A stretch of 64,000 nt of DNA from an uncultured Planctomycetaceae bacterium (GTDB taxonomy: Bacteria; Planctomycetota; Planctomycetia; Planctomycetales; Planctomycetaceae), in the NCBI GenBank assembly GCA_937916515.1, contig CALFSX010000090.1, positions 1 to 64,000 on the forward strand, in the 5' to 3' direction. How positions within the stretch are numbered: the first letter of the stretch is position 1; every line of letters begins with the position of its first letter. Positions 19,352 to 27,466 of this stretch are shown here, piece after piece. Made by a program: the position numbers and the translations under genes. Under the pieces are notes generated by a model. That model was not told where the DNA came from. It was given only the letters and a program-made list of their open reading frames with translations, and did no database searches.

Positions 19352-22300
19352 ATGAAGCCGTCTAATCTGTTGCCGCTGTTCGGATGTGTTCTGTCCAGTC
19401 TGCTGCCTCACAGTGCCACTGCTGACCAAAACGGAATTGCAGCCAATCAGCCAAAGATCGTCGCAGCTGTTACGGACGACAACAAGCCAGAGAAAGCGAA
19501 GCCAGACGCGCCAAAGCAAGTGCTCAACACACCAGCCATCCCTTCGACTCCGCCACCGACACATCGCACCGACCTGTTCATCAGCGGCGTTTATCCGCAT
19601 CTTACCACTTACGGTATCTACAGTCAGAATGGAGCTCACTACAAGAGCAGGCACGATGAATGCGGCATCGGTGCGATCGCGCCGTGGGCTGGCAAGCTGT
19701 GGATGGTGAACTATGCGCCCCACATGCCGCAGGGCAGTGAACATAAGCTGTTCTCAATCGATCCCGACCTGTCGCAGCCCATGACCGTGCACTCGGAAAG
19801 CGTTGGAGGAACTCCGGCAGGACGCATGATTCACAAGGAATCCAATCAGCTGTTGATCGCTCACTATATCATCGACGCCAAAGGCAAAGTGCGCGCCATT
19901 CAACCGGCGGACATGCCCATTCGAGTTACCGCGATTGCTCGACACCTGAAAGATCCGGCCAACATGGTTTACTACATCGACATGGAAGGATCGATCTGGG
20001 AAGCCAACGTGTACACTCTGGCAGTGAAGCAACTGTTCAGGAAACCGGTACCGGGGTGGCACGGCAAGGGAGGTTACACATCGCAGGGCCGACTTGTCAT
20101 TTCCAACAACGGCGAACTGCACGTCGGCGATTACAACGATGTGCTGGTCGGAGGCAAAGCGAAGACTGCCGAAGACCGAGGTGTGCTGGCGGAATTCGAT
20201 GGCGCAAACTGGAAAATCGTTGAACGCAGACAGTTCACAGAAGTCACCGGCCCCAACGGAATTACGGGCGGCAGCGACGGCAACGATCCGATTTGGACGA
20301 TGGGCTGGGACAGCCGAAGCGTTCGCCTGAAAGTGCTCGACAATGGCAAATGGCACACCTATCTGCTTCCCAAGGCCGCCTACTGCAACGATGCCAGTCA
20401 TGGCTGGTACACCGAATGGCCTCGCATTCGAGAAATCACCGACGGTCGCATGATGATGGATATGCACGGGATGTTCTTTGATTTTCCCAAAACATTTTCA
20501 GCAAAGAATTCAATGGGAATTGTCCCCATCGGCAGCCACCTGCGATACGTGCCTGACTTTTGCAACTGGAATGGGCGTCTTGTTCTGGCGACTGACGAAA
20601 CAAGCATTCAGGGTAATCAACTGGCCGGCCAACCCCAAAGCAATCTGTGGTTCGGCAAGTACGACGACTTGAAGGACTGGGGGCCAGCCAGCGGATACGG
20701 CGGACCGTGGATCGAAGACAATGTGGTCGCGAACATGCCATCGGATCCCTTCCTGGTTGCAGGCTTCGATCGACGAGTCGTGCATCTGGCGGCGGGCCGA
20801 AAGAAGCCGTCGATTATCAAAGCCCTGCGAGCAACGGATCAGCAGCAAATCACCTCAATGCCCGTTGAACTTGCGAATCTGCCGCGAGTCAGCATTGACC
20901 GAGGCGACTGGCACAAAGCTGCACCGGGATTCACATTCAAAGCCGATTCCCCGGTCACGGTGTACATCGCCGTCGATCAGCGAGGTAATCCTAAACTCAA
21001 TCCTGCATGGCAACCAACAGATCTGACTTTAACATGGGGCAAGGGATTCATCGATCGAATCTACAAGCAAAACTTCTCATCCGGAAACGTGTCCATCCCC
21101 GGCAATCACGTTGAGCACACACCCGGTTCGTTCGGCATGCCCCACACGGCTTTTGTTTGGGCCGCCAACAACAGCACGCTCACCATTTCAGAAACCGGCC
21201 AGGCAACGGTCACCCGCCCGGCGGAAGAATCGCCCGACAGTCTTGAAGAACAACCTCTTACATTCACACTGGAAGTTGATCAGCACGGAACGGGGCAATG
21301 GGATTACTATCAGAAAGTGACCGTTCCCGCGCATGGCTACGTCTCGCACTTTTTACCAGATGACTTTAATGCGACGTGGTTGCGTTTGAAGACGGACCGC
21401 GATTGCGTTGCGACCGCGATGCTTCACCAAACGACAAGTCGTTTCGTTGACGGTAATGCACCTGCTCATAAACAGCTGTTCGCGGGACTGGCAGACGTAG
21501 AAGACACTAAGGCCATCGATGGGCTGCTGTATGCTGCCAAACGAAATCGCAATCTGCGCATCATCACCCCGGAAGGACGTTGCTACGAATTCACAAAAGC
21601 GGGTTTTGAATTCGCAACCGACAAGACAGACAATAAGCTCAAAAACCTGCTGCATGTTGAATCGGAATTCTCAGTCGACGCGGCATCAGTCGTGCTGAAT
21701 TCGAAAGGCCGCACCTACCGCCTTCCGAAAGGACATGCCGCGTATAATCGACCGTTTGAATCCGGTTGGCCGCGATCGTCTCGAGAAGTCGAGTCTGAGC
21801 GACATCTGGCCAATATTCACGGAACATTCTACGAAGTGCCGCTCGTCACCAATGGTGCCCCGCCGGCCTGGAACCTGATGCGTCCCGTTTCCAGCCACCG
21901 CAAGCGGATTACTGACTTCTGCACGTGGAACGGTTTGCTGGTCCTTTCCGGAATCAAACTCGACGCATCCAACGACGGGCACATCTTCCAAAATCCAGAG
22001 CTGGGAACGGGACTTTGGTTCGGGGGTATCGACGATCTCTGGAAACTCGGAAAACCTGTTGGTCATGGCGGACCGTGGCACGAAACCAAAGTTAAAACCA
22101 CCGTTCCTTCAGACCCTTATCTGATGACCGGCTACGACAGAATGTCCGTTCAGATTTCACACAACGCCCCTCAGCCCATCACGATCACGCTGGAAGTCGA
22201 CATCGATGGAAACGGTTTTTGGGTGAAGTACAAAAGCTTCAACGTCCCCGTGGACGTAACCGCCCAACACGATTTCCCGCTGGCATTTTCAGCCTGCTGG

Positions 22301-22357
22301 GTACGGGCTGTCAGCAGCACAGACACCACAGCCACCGTGCAATTCGACTACCGATAG
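19352..22357 (+). CDS. Large secreted protein with internally duplicated beta-propeller-like modules
   Basis: 1001 residues with a signal peptide (MKPSNLLPLFGCVLSSLLPHSATA) and a Pro/Lys-rich linker. The remainder is beta-rich. Two halves share a clear duplicated block: DFCNWNGRLVLATDE ... LWFGKYDDL ... GYGGPWIEDNVVANMPSDPFLVAGFDRR (about 404-475) and DFCTWNGLLVLSGIK ... LWFGGIDDL ... GHGGPWHETKVKTTVPSDPYLMTGYDRM (about 851-931). Each is preceded by a HGxFxxxP segment (MHGMFFDFP, IHGTFYEVP) and followed by an Ig-like strand set (ITLEVDIDGNGFW; FTLEVDQHGTGQW). I do not recognise a named family. A periplasmic or surface glycan-related role is speculation. It appears monocistronic. Confidence 0.7.
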   Translation: MKPSNLLPLFGCVLSSLLPHSATADQNGIAANQPKIVAAVTDDNKPEKAKPDAPKQVLNTPAIPSTPPPTHRTDLFISGVYPHLTTYGIYSQNGAHYKSRHDECGIGAIAPWAGKLWMVNYAPHMPQGSEHKLFSIDPDLSQPMTVHSESVGGTPAGRMIHKESNQLLIAHYIIDAKGKVRAIQPADMPIRVTAIARHLKDPANMVYYIDMEGSIWEANVYTLAVKQLFRKPVPGWHGKGGYTSQGRLVISNNGELHVGDYNDVLVGGKAKTAEDRGVLAEFDGANWKIVERRQFTEVTGPNGITGGSDGNDPIWTMGWDSRSVRLKVLDNGKWHTYLLPKAAYCNDASHGWYTEWPRIREITDGRMMMDMHGMFFDFPKTFSAKNSMGIVPIGSHLRYVPDFCNWNGRLVLATDETSIQGNQLAGQPQSNLWFGKYDDLKDWGPASGYGGPWIEDNVVANMPSDPFLVAGFDRRVVHLAAGRKKPSIIKALRATDQQQITSMPVELANLPRVSIDRGDWHKAAPGFTFKADSPVTVYIAVDQRGNPKLNPAWQPTDLTLTWGKGFIDRIYKQNFSSGNVSIPGNHVEHTPGSFGMPHTAFVWAANNSTLTISETGQATVTRPAEESPDSLEEQPLTFTLEVDQHGTGQWDYYQKVTVPAHGYVSHFLPDDFNATWLRLKTDRDCVATAMLHQTTSRFVDGNAPAHKQLFAGLADVEDTKAIDGLLYAAKRNRNLRIITPEGRCYEFTKAGFEFATDKTDNKLKNLLHVESEFSVDAASVVLNSKGRTYRLPKGHAAYNRPFESGWPRSSREVESERHLANIHGTFYEVPLVTNGAPPAWNLMRPVSSHRKRITDFCTWNGLLVLSGIKLDASNDGHIFQNPELGTGLWFGGIDDLWKLGKPVGHGGPWHETKVKTTVPSDPYLMTGYDRMSVQISHNAPQPITITLEVDIDGNGFWVKYKSFNVPVDVTAQHDFPLAFSACWVRAVSSTDTTATVQFDYR

Positions 22358-22556
22358 GTGAACAGAAAAGGAACTTCACCGATACGCCGTCAAGTATCCC
22401 AAACAACTTACCGGCGTTACCTGGAATGGGGTGCAGACCAGTTTGTACCGGACGCTTGTCATCGACTTGGCCAGCAGCAACGGCCCAATGAAGACTGCGT
22501 ATTCACCGTGTCGAACAGATTTGCTTGCGTCTACTATTAGCTTTTCATCCCGGTGA

Positions 22557-22763
22557 TTACTCAATCCAGGGAAGAGCGATCGGGGGATGAGATTTTGCTT
22601 CTTCCAAAATCAATGTAAGTCTTTTAATCAGTGCCCCTGCTGACTCTTCATGCGCCACATACGGTTCTAAATCGGTAAAAATAATCTTTCCGTCCTGGTC
22701 ATAGTAGACCGCATATATTGCTACGCCAGATTTGGTTTCGATTGCTCTATAGTTCCAGGACAT
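22557..22763 (-). CDS. Small conserved protein of unknown function
   Basis: 68 residues starting MSWNYRAIETKSGVAIYAVY, with ATG at 22763 about 6 nt after GGAAAG. The pattern W-N-Y-R-x-I ... Y-x-V-Y-Y-D-x-D-G-K-I ... a short helix (ESAGALIKRLTLILEEAKSH) and a final P-x-I resembles a widespread family of ~70-residue hypothetical proteins. Those often sit beside mobile or toxin-type genes. It is soluble, with two or three beta strands and one helix, and no catalytic motif. No partner gene is adjacent; 22358-22556 holds nothing I recognise. Confidence 0.6.
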   Translation of the reverse strand: MSWNYRAIETKSGVAIYAVYYDQDGKIIFTDLEPYVAHEESAGALIKRLTLILEEAKSHPPIALPWIE

Positions 22764-22828
22764 TGAATCTTTCCATTCATGATCGTCTTTGACGATTCGT
22801 CAAAATGGCCCGATCTCGGTGGCTTTAA

Positions 22829-22879
22829 AGATATTCCAGAGGCGGTACTCCGCAACTACGTCCTGCCTCTGGAATATCT
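22829..22879. repeat. Perfect 15-nt inverted repeat with 21-nt loop
   Basis: AGATATTCCAGAGGC (22829-22843) and GCCTCTGGAATATCT (22865-22879). Pairing can continue outward as CTTTAA/TTGAAAG with a small bulge. It is not at the 3' end of any gene I can identify, so a simple terminator is unlikely. A decayed element or an RNA hairpin is possible. Confidence 0.65.
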
Positions 22880-23209
22880 CCCTTGAAAGAGCTCGGCAAA
22901 TCCCCGTTCAAGCGGTTAATATTTCTGCCGGGCTCACCATTGCGATCTGGTTGAGTAGTTTATCGGCCTGCTTCCGCTGCCCCGGTCCCATTTTCTGTAG
23001 ACCCCGTACTAAGTCCGACCGACTGCCACATAAGAATCGGGCAAAACCAAACACGCAGGAAATCACCAACCAACAACAGCGACTGTTACCTGGTAACGAA
23101 CGCGGACGATTCAGCATCCCCACGCAAGCGACGGCATGGCACCCAAGTTTTTCGGCTGCCTATTCCCACGTCCTTTTTGAATTTTGAGCAATTCCTCGAA
23201 AAACACTCA

Positions 23210-23246
23210 TTGACATATCGACAGGTTACGATATATTGAATATATC
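23210..23246 (+). promoter_or_regulatory. Promoter with overlapping palindromic operators upstream of arsR-type gene
   Basis: A sigma70-like -35 TTGACA (23210-23215) and -10 TATATT (23232-23237) are 16 nt apart. The -10 lies inside a perfect palindrome GATATAT-TGA-ATATATC (23230-23246). A second inverted pair, ATATCG (23215-23220) / CGATAT (23229-23234), overlaps it. AT-rich dyads over the -10 are typical targets of BigR/SqrR-type sulfide-responsive ArsR repressors, so autoregulation is likely. Confidence 0.75.
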
Positions 23247-23261
23247 ACGAGAGGAGTAAGC

Positions 23262-23603
23262 ATGACCAGTCAAAGCAAACCAGAAAAAGCAACCAAGCCT
23301 CCTGGCCAAGTTCAGGACTTTGCTGAAGCAGCAGAATGCCTGAAAACGCTGGCTCACCCAGTGCGTTTAAGGGCTGTACAGATGTTGCTGTATGGTCGCT
23401 ACACGGTTGGTGAACTGGCAGCGGACTGTGAAATTCCAGACAACGTTGCTTCTGAACACCTACGATTGCTGCAACGCTGCGGATTTTTGAACAGCGAGCG
23501 AGAAGGCCGAAAGGTCTACTATCAAGTGGCTGAACCTCACCTGCAACAATTGATGGCCTGCATCGAAGGAAGATTCCTGCCCTGTGGAGCCAAGCACCGC
23601 TAA
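23262..23603 (+). CDS. ArsR-family repressor, probable sulfide/persulfide sensor
   Basis: 113-residue winged-helix DNA-binding protein. The ATG at 23262 follows GAGAGGAG. The helix-turn-helix region spans about residues 46-77 (YTVGELAADCEIPDNVASEH LRLLQRCG); the wing is EREGRKVYYQVAE. Five cysteines are present: C26, C56, C73, C100 and C108. BigR/SqrR-type regulators sense persulfide through two cysteines. C100 or C108 lies in the right C-terminal region, but the partner that normally follows the second helix is Tyr here (MLLYGRYT), so the sensing pair may differ. Its place at the head of a sulfide-oxidation cluster and the palindromic promoter argue for sulfide-induced derepression. Confidence 0.85.
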   Translation: MTSQSKPEKATKPPGQVQDFAEAAECLKTLAHPVRLRAVQMLLYGRYTVGELAADCEIPDNVASEHLRLLQRCGFLNSEREGRKVYYQVAEPHLQQLMACIEGRFLPCGAKHR

Positions 23604-23693
23604 TCTTCGCGGTGTTTTTTAGAAAAACATATCGTCAACTTGCGACATTACGATTTTTACAACATTAACAACTACCAAGAACGGAAACCTGAA

Positions 23694-24239
23694 ATGCAGA
23701 CAATCAGCGTAACACAACTTTGCGAACTTCAACGCAATTCAAAAATCGACTTGATCGACGTTCGCATGCCGACTGAATTTCGAGAAGTCCATGCGGAGTG
23801 TGCTCGCAGCCTTCCACTGGACTCACTGGACCCCAAAGCGATTATGGCGAATCGCAATGGAACTGCAGACCAGCCACTGTATGTGATCTGTCGGAGTGGA
23901 AACCGATCCAGCCAGGCCTGCAAGAAGTTCATTGAAGCCGGGTTCGAAAACGTGGTCAACGTTGAAGGCGGCACAATGGCCTGGGAAAAAGCCGGACTAC
24001 CCGTCATTCGAGGCAAAAAATCAATGCCATTGATGCAACAGGTGCAGATCACAGCCGGATTTCTTGTCGTTCTGGGAACTGTGTTGGGAACCTGGGTCCA
24101 TCCATACGCTTATGGCCTGTCTGCCTTTGTGGGAGCCGGGCTGATGTTTGCCGGATTCTCCGGGCTTTGTCCGATGGCTTCGTTGATTGCGAAAATGCCG
24201 TGGAACAAGTGTGAAGGCAGCGGATCATGTTCGGTCTAG
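23694..24239 (+). CDS. Membrane rhodanese (YgaP-like, rhodanese plus DUF2892)
   Basis: 181 residues from the ATG at 23694, preceded by ACGGAAAC. An in-frame TTG at 23640 is less likely. Residues 1-105 form a rhodanese domain with active-site loop CRSGNRS (C66), able to carry a persulfide. Two C-terminal membrane helices (about 115-160: ITAGFLVVLGTVLGTWVHPYA and GLSAFVGAGLMFAGFSGLC) match the DUF2892 part of E. coli YgaP. It ends with Cys-containing PWNKCEGSGSCSV. It probably accepts or passes sulfane sulfur at the inner membrane. It overlaps the next gene by 13 nt, consistent with one transcript. Confidence 0.87.
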   Translation: MQTISVTQLCELQRNSKIDLIDVRMPTEFREVHAECARSLPLDSLDPKAIMANRNGTADQPLYVICRSGNRSSQACKKFIEAGFENVVNVEGGTMAWEKAGLPVIRGKKSMPLMQQVQITAGFLVVLGTVLGTWVHPYAYGLSAFVGAGLMFAGFSGLCPMASLIAKMPWNKCEGSGSCSV

Positions 24240-25051
24240 CAATCATCTTCGGCTGCATTGTCGGCTTCGCTCTGGGACTCACCGGAGGTGGCGGCGGTGT
24301 ATTCGCGGTACCTCTGCTGGTCTACGGACTGGCGGTCGCTCCGCGTGAAGCTGTTGGAATCTCACTAGCAGCAGTGGGTGGAACCGCCCTATTCGGCGCG
24401 GTGCCTCGACTGATACGCGGCGAAGTGGAACTGCGGACGGGGTTTCTCTTTTCCGTGGCGGGGATGATCGGTGCTCCGATTGGATCATATGTCTCGAAGC
24501 TGATTCCGGAGAGTGTTCTGCTGCTGATGTTTGCCGGGTTGATGCTGGTCGTCGCCTGGCGAATGTGGGCGAAATCTCGCAATCCCAAATTACCGAGCGG
24601 CGTTTGCAGCACGGAAAGCACACCGGATCGAGACCGCAGCGCATGTCAGCGTGATGAAGATGGTCAACTTCGGTTGACCTCACGGTGTGCTCGCCTGCTG
24701 TTGCTGGTGGGACTGATGACCGGAGTTCTGTCCGGCATGTTCGGTGTTGGTGGTGGCTTTGTGATTGTGCCTGCTTTGGTGCTGTTCAGCGGGATGGAAA
24801 TTCATCGAGCTGTCGGGACATCGCTGTTTGTGATTGTCCTGGTCAGTATCAGTGGAGTCGCTTCGCACATCGCTAATGGGAACACATTGTCGTGGGAAAC
24901 AACGCTGCAGTTTCTAGTCGGCGGCTTCGCAGGCATGTGGCTCGGCGGAATTCTGGCCAAGCGACTTAAGGGGCCAACTTTGCAGAAAGTGTTTTCTGTG
25001 GCAGTGGTCATGGTTGCCGGTTTTGTGATCTGGAAGTCAATGGCGTTGTAG
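24227..25051 (+). CDS. TauE/SafE-family sulfur anion exporter
   Basis: 274-residue polytopic membrane protein. It has two homologous halves, each with a Gly-rich loop: GLTGGGGGVFAVPLLVYGLA (about 20-39) and GMFGVGGGFVIVPALVLFSG (about 171-190). This is the hallmark of the TauE/SafE (DUF81) family. About eight membrane helices are visible, with a hydrophilic central loop (about 115-150). Family members move sulfite, sulfoacetate or related anions. Between a rhodanese and a persulfide dioxygenase, export of the sulfite or thiosulfate produced is the natural inference. The ATG at 24227 lies within the end of the rhodanese gene. Confidence 0.88.
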   Translation: MFGLAIIFGCIVGFALGLTGGGGGVFAVPLLVYGLAVAPREAVGISLAAVGGTALFGAVPRLIRGEVELRTGFLFSVAGMIGAPIGSYVSKLIPESVLLLMFAGLMLVVAWRMWAKSRNPKLPSGVCSTESTPDRDRSACQRDEDGQLRLTSRCARLLLLVGLMTGVLSGMFGVGGGFVIVPALVLFSGMEIHRAVGTSLFVIVLVSISGVASHIANGNTLSWETTLQFLVGGFAGMWLGGILAKRLKGPTLQKVFSVAVVMVAGFVIWKSMAL

Positions 25052-25126
25052 GTAAGTCGATGTGCGGTCACATGTGAACAACGTGGAATACATTTAACAC
25101 ATTCAAATCTGTGAAGGAACTCAATC

Positions 25127-26539
25127 ATGTTACTCAAGTATTTCTACGACCCAAAACTGGCTCATGCATCTTACATGGTCGGCTGTCAGCGAGCCAAAAC
25201 AGCGATCGTTGTTGATCCTGGCCGTGATATTGAACAGTACCTCGACATGGCGGCCCGCGAAGGGCTGAAGCTGGTCGCTGTGGCGGAAACTCATATTCAC
25301 GCTGACTATGTTTCTGGAGCTCGCGAGCTGGCCGATCGAGCCGGCGCGAAGCTGTATGTTTCAGACGAGGGACCAGCCGAGTGGAAGTATTTGTATCTGG
25401 ATGCCTATGACAGCCAGTTGCTGCATGATGGTGATCACTTCATGATCGGAAATATCCGGTTTGATGTGATGCACACGCCGGGACATACACCGGAAAGTAT
25501 TTCCTTTGTGCTGACCGATCAGGGCGGCGGTGCCAACAAGCCGATGGGCATCTTCACCGGCGACTTTGTCTTCGTCGGTTCGATCGGTCGACCGGACCTG
25601 TTGGAAGAAGCCGCTGGAATTGCGAATACGGCGGAACCGGGGGCTCGCGATCTGTTTAAATCCTCTGAGCGATTCAAACAGCTGCCTGACTATCTGCAGG
25701 TTTGGCCGGCTCACGGAGCTGGCAGTGCGTGTGGCAAGGGGCTGGGTGCGATTCCGTCGTCGACCGTCGGTTACGAAAAGCTGTTCAACCCGGCTCTGCA
25801 ATTCACCGACGAAGAAGCGTTTGTGCAGTACATTCTGGCCGATCAACCGGAAGCTCCAAAGTATTTTGCGGTGATGAAACGAGTCAACAAAGAAGGTCCG
25901 ATTGTGCTGGGTGCCGGTCATCATCACACGATGCTGGATGTGTCGGGGCTGGATGCTGCGATCAATTCGGGTACGGTTGTCGACCTGACACCTTCGCCTG
26001 AATTCGCCAAAGGACACGTTGCGGGCACAATCAATATTCCGATCGGTATGTTATCTGCCTGGGCTGGCTGGCTGGTGGACTATGATCGACCGACCTACCT
26101 GATCTGTGAACCGAATCAACTGGAAGAGGCGGCTCGTTTATTGCACAAGATTGGTGTCGAACAGATCGCTGGTGGATTTGATACCAACGCCGTGAAAGCT
26201 TCCGGCAAAGCGACGCAGACCTATGCCACCGGTACTCCGGCAGAGCTCTCGTCGGCCATTGAAGCGGGCACGGTCAACCTCATTGATGTTCGATCCAACG
26301 ATGAATGGAACGAGGGCCATATCCAGCAGGCCGAACACCAATTCTTAGGTCGGTTACTGCTGCATCTGGATAAGATTCCTCGTGATAAAAAGCTGGTCGT
26401 GCACTGTCAAAGCGGAGCACGATCGTCGATCGCGGTCAGCGTGTTGCAAGCCGCGGGCTTTACGGATCTGGTCAACATGACGGGTGGCTACCTCGCGTGG
26501 CAGGCGGCTGGTCTGACGCGTTTGAAGCAACCAGCCTGA
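25127..26539 (+). CDS. CstB-like persulfide dioxygenase with two rhodanese domains
   Basis: 470 residues. Residues 1-240 are an ETHE1-type metallo-beta-lactamase fold with iron ligands H56, H58 and D60 (THIHAD), H116 or H120, D146 and H196. The enzyme would oxidise glutathione- or low-molecular-weight persulfide to sulfite. Residues ~265-360 are a rhodanese-like domain whose loop reads C326-EPNQ and lacks the usual GxR shape, so it is probably inactive. Residues ~370-470 are an active-looking rhodanese (C426, CQSGARSS). This order matches staphylococcal CstB, which converts persulfide to thiosulfate. The ATG at 25127 follows GAAGGAAC. It sits in the sulfide cluster, 75 nt after the exporter. 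Confidence 0.92.
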   Translation: MLLKYFYDPKLAHASYMVGCQRAKTAIVVDPGRDIEQYLDMAAREGLKLVAVAETHIHADYVSGARELADRAGAKLYVSDEGPAEWKYLYLDAYDSQLLHDGDHFMIGNIRFDVMHTPGHTPESISFVLTDQGGGANKPMGIFTGDFVFVGSIGRPDLLEEAAGIANTAEPGARDLFKSSERFKQLPDYLQVWPAHGAGSACGKGLGAIPSSTVGYEKLFNPALQFTDEEAFVQYILADQPEAPKYFAVMKRVNKEGPIVLGAGHHHTMLDVSGLDAAINSGTVVDLTPSPEFAKGHVAGTINIPIGMLSAWAGWLVDYDRPTYLICEPNQLEEAARLLHKIGVEQIAGGFDTNAVKASGKATQTYATGTPAELSSAIEAGTVNLIDVRSNDEWNEGHIQQAEHQFLGRLLLHLDKIPRDKKLVVHCQSGARSSIAVSVLQAAGFTDLVNMTGGYLAWQAAGLTRLKQPA

Positions 26540-26577
26540 GCTGAAAGCCATGCGTCGTTGAGTGCTGCAATTTGAAA

Positions 26578-26664
26578 TTTGTTGTTTGTCATTTTTCATT
26601 GGAATCACTCACCGGCGGAAACTTCACCCATGAACGCCGCCCCAATAGATAACAAATGACAAAT
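26578..26664. other. Intercistronic imperfect hairpin in sulfide cluster
   Basis: The 154-nt gap before the DUF1641 gene holds an imperfect inverted repeat. TTTGTTGTTTGTCATTTTTC / ATAACAAATGACAAAT arms enclose GGCGG / CCGCC arms. It may separate expression of the upstream and downstream parts of the cluster by attenuation or transcript processing. Confidence 0.4.
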
Positions 26665-26693
26665 CCTTCCATTCCCAATACAAAGGTTCCGCC

Positions 26694-27461
26694 ATGCAAC
26701 CCACACTGGAACGCCCGTCGCTAGTGGATCGACTCAACGATCCGCAAACGTCGGAAGTTCTGCACCGGCTGCTCGATCATGCTCAATCGCTTGATCAAAT
26801 GTTAAACACGGTCGGCGAACTGCCCAACCTGCTGGCCATCGCCGTCGATTTCTTCGACGCCACATGTCGCAAGGCATCGCAGGATGGCATTGATATCGAA
26901 CAGCGAGCGACTCGGCTGGTGAAGTTGCTGATTCAGGTGACTGAACCGAACAACATGCGAGCCATCGAAAGACTGGTTTCGCGACTGCCGAAGCTGGAAG
27001 AAGGCAGTGCTCTGCTGGATGAACTTCCCAATTTGCTCGCCACGGCAATAGACGTCTTTGACGAATGGGCGACCACTCAGAAGGCTCAGGGAATTGATCT
27101 GGAACAAAGCGTGAAGCAGGGATTGCATGCGGCCCTGTATCTGGGCGGCAAGATTCACAAGGAAGAACTGGACCGTATCGGCTTCCTGCTGAAGTCGGAA
27201 GTGTTGAGCGAGAACTCAGTCGCCACCGTCAGCATGGCGGGTACGGCGCTGTCCAGTTGCCATCAGGGAACCTGCGAACATCCTGTCGCCAAACGCGTCG
27301 GATTCTTCGGTTTGCTGGGCGCGATGCGCGACCCGAATACTCAGCGAGCTCTCTCGTTCGCTCTGCAGTTTGCCAAGTGCTTCGGTGGCGTACTCGACAA
27401 ATCACCAGCTGGCGATCTCTGTTCGCCAATGTCATCACCTTCTTCGTCTGCGAAAAGCTAA
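26694..27461 (+). CDS. DUF1641 (YrhD-like) protein
   Basis: 255-residue, mostly helical soluble protein. The C-terminal segment GLLGAMRDPNTQRALSFALQFAKCFGGVL (about 205-233) is the DUF1641 signature. That family often accompanies sulfide:quinone oxidoreductases and formate dehydrogenase-like genes. An internal repeat of about 95 residues is visible: LPNLLAIAVDFFDATCRKASQDGIDIEQ (about 43-70) and LPNLLATAIDVFDEWATTQKAQGIDLEQ (about 110-137). Cys are at TCRK, SCHQGTC, KCFG and LCSP. Biochemical role unknown; an accessory or partner of SQR is inferred from position. The ATG at 26694 follows AAAGG, and the stop lies 5 nt before the SQR start. Confidence 0.85.
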   Translation: MQPTLERPSLVDRLNDPQTSEVLHRLLDHAQSLDQMLNTVGELPNLLAIAVDFFDATCRKASQDGIDIEQRATRLVKLLIQVTEPNNMRAIERLVSRLPKLEEGSALLDELPNLLATAIDVFDEWATTQKAQGIDLEQSVKQGLHAALYLGGKIHKEELDRIGFLLKSEVLSENSVATVSMAGTALSSCHQGTCEHPVAKRVGFFGLLGAMRDPNTQRALSFALQFAKCFGGVLDKSPAGDLCSPMSSPSSSAKS

Positions 27462-27466
27462 TTCCT

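Larger units (their letters stand above)
22764..23261. other. Divergent intergenic region with inverted repeat and possible gene remnant
   Basis: About 500 nt. The left part carries a perfect 15-nt inverted repeat (22829-22879, listed separately). A 71-codon - strand frame (22908-23123) ends in a plausible protein-like tail (LQKMGPGQRKQADKLLNQIA) but has no start signal or recognised family, so it may be a decayed gene. The right end contains the promoter and operator of the ArsR gene. Confidence 0.45.

Noticed and set aside
22358-22556. 60-codon frames on both strands after the 1001-residue protein
   Set aside because: No start signals and mutually overlapping; probably noncoding spacer.
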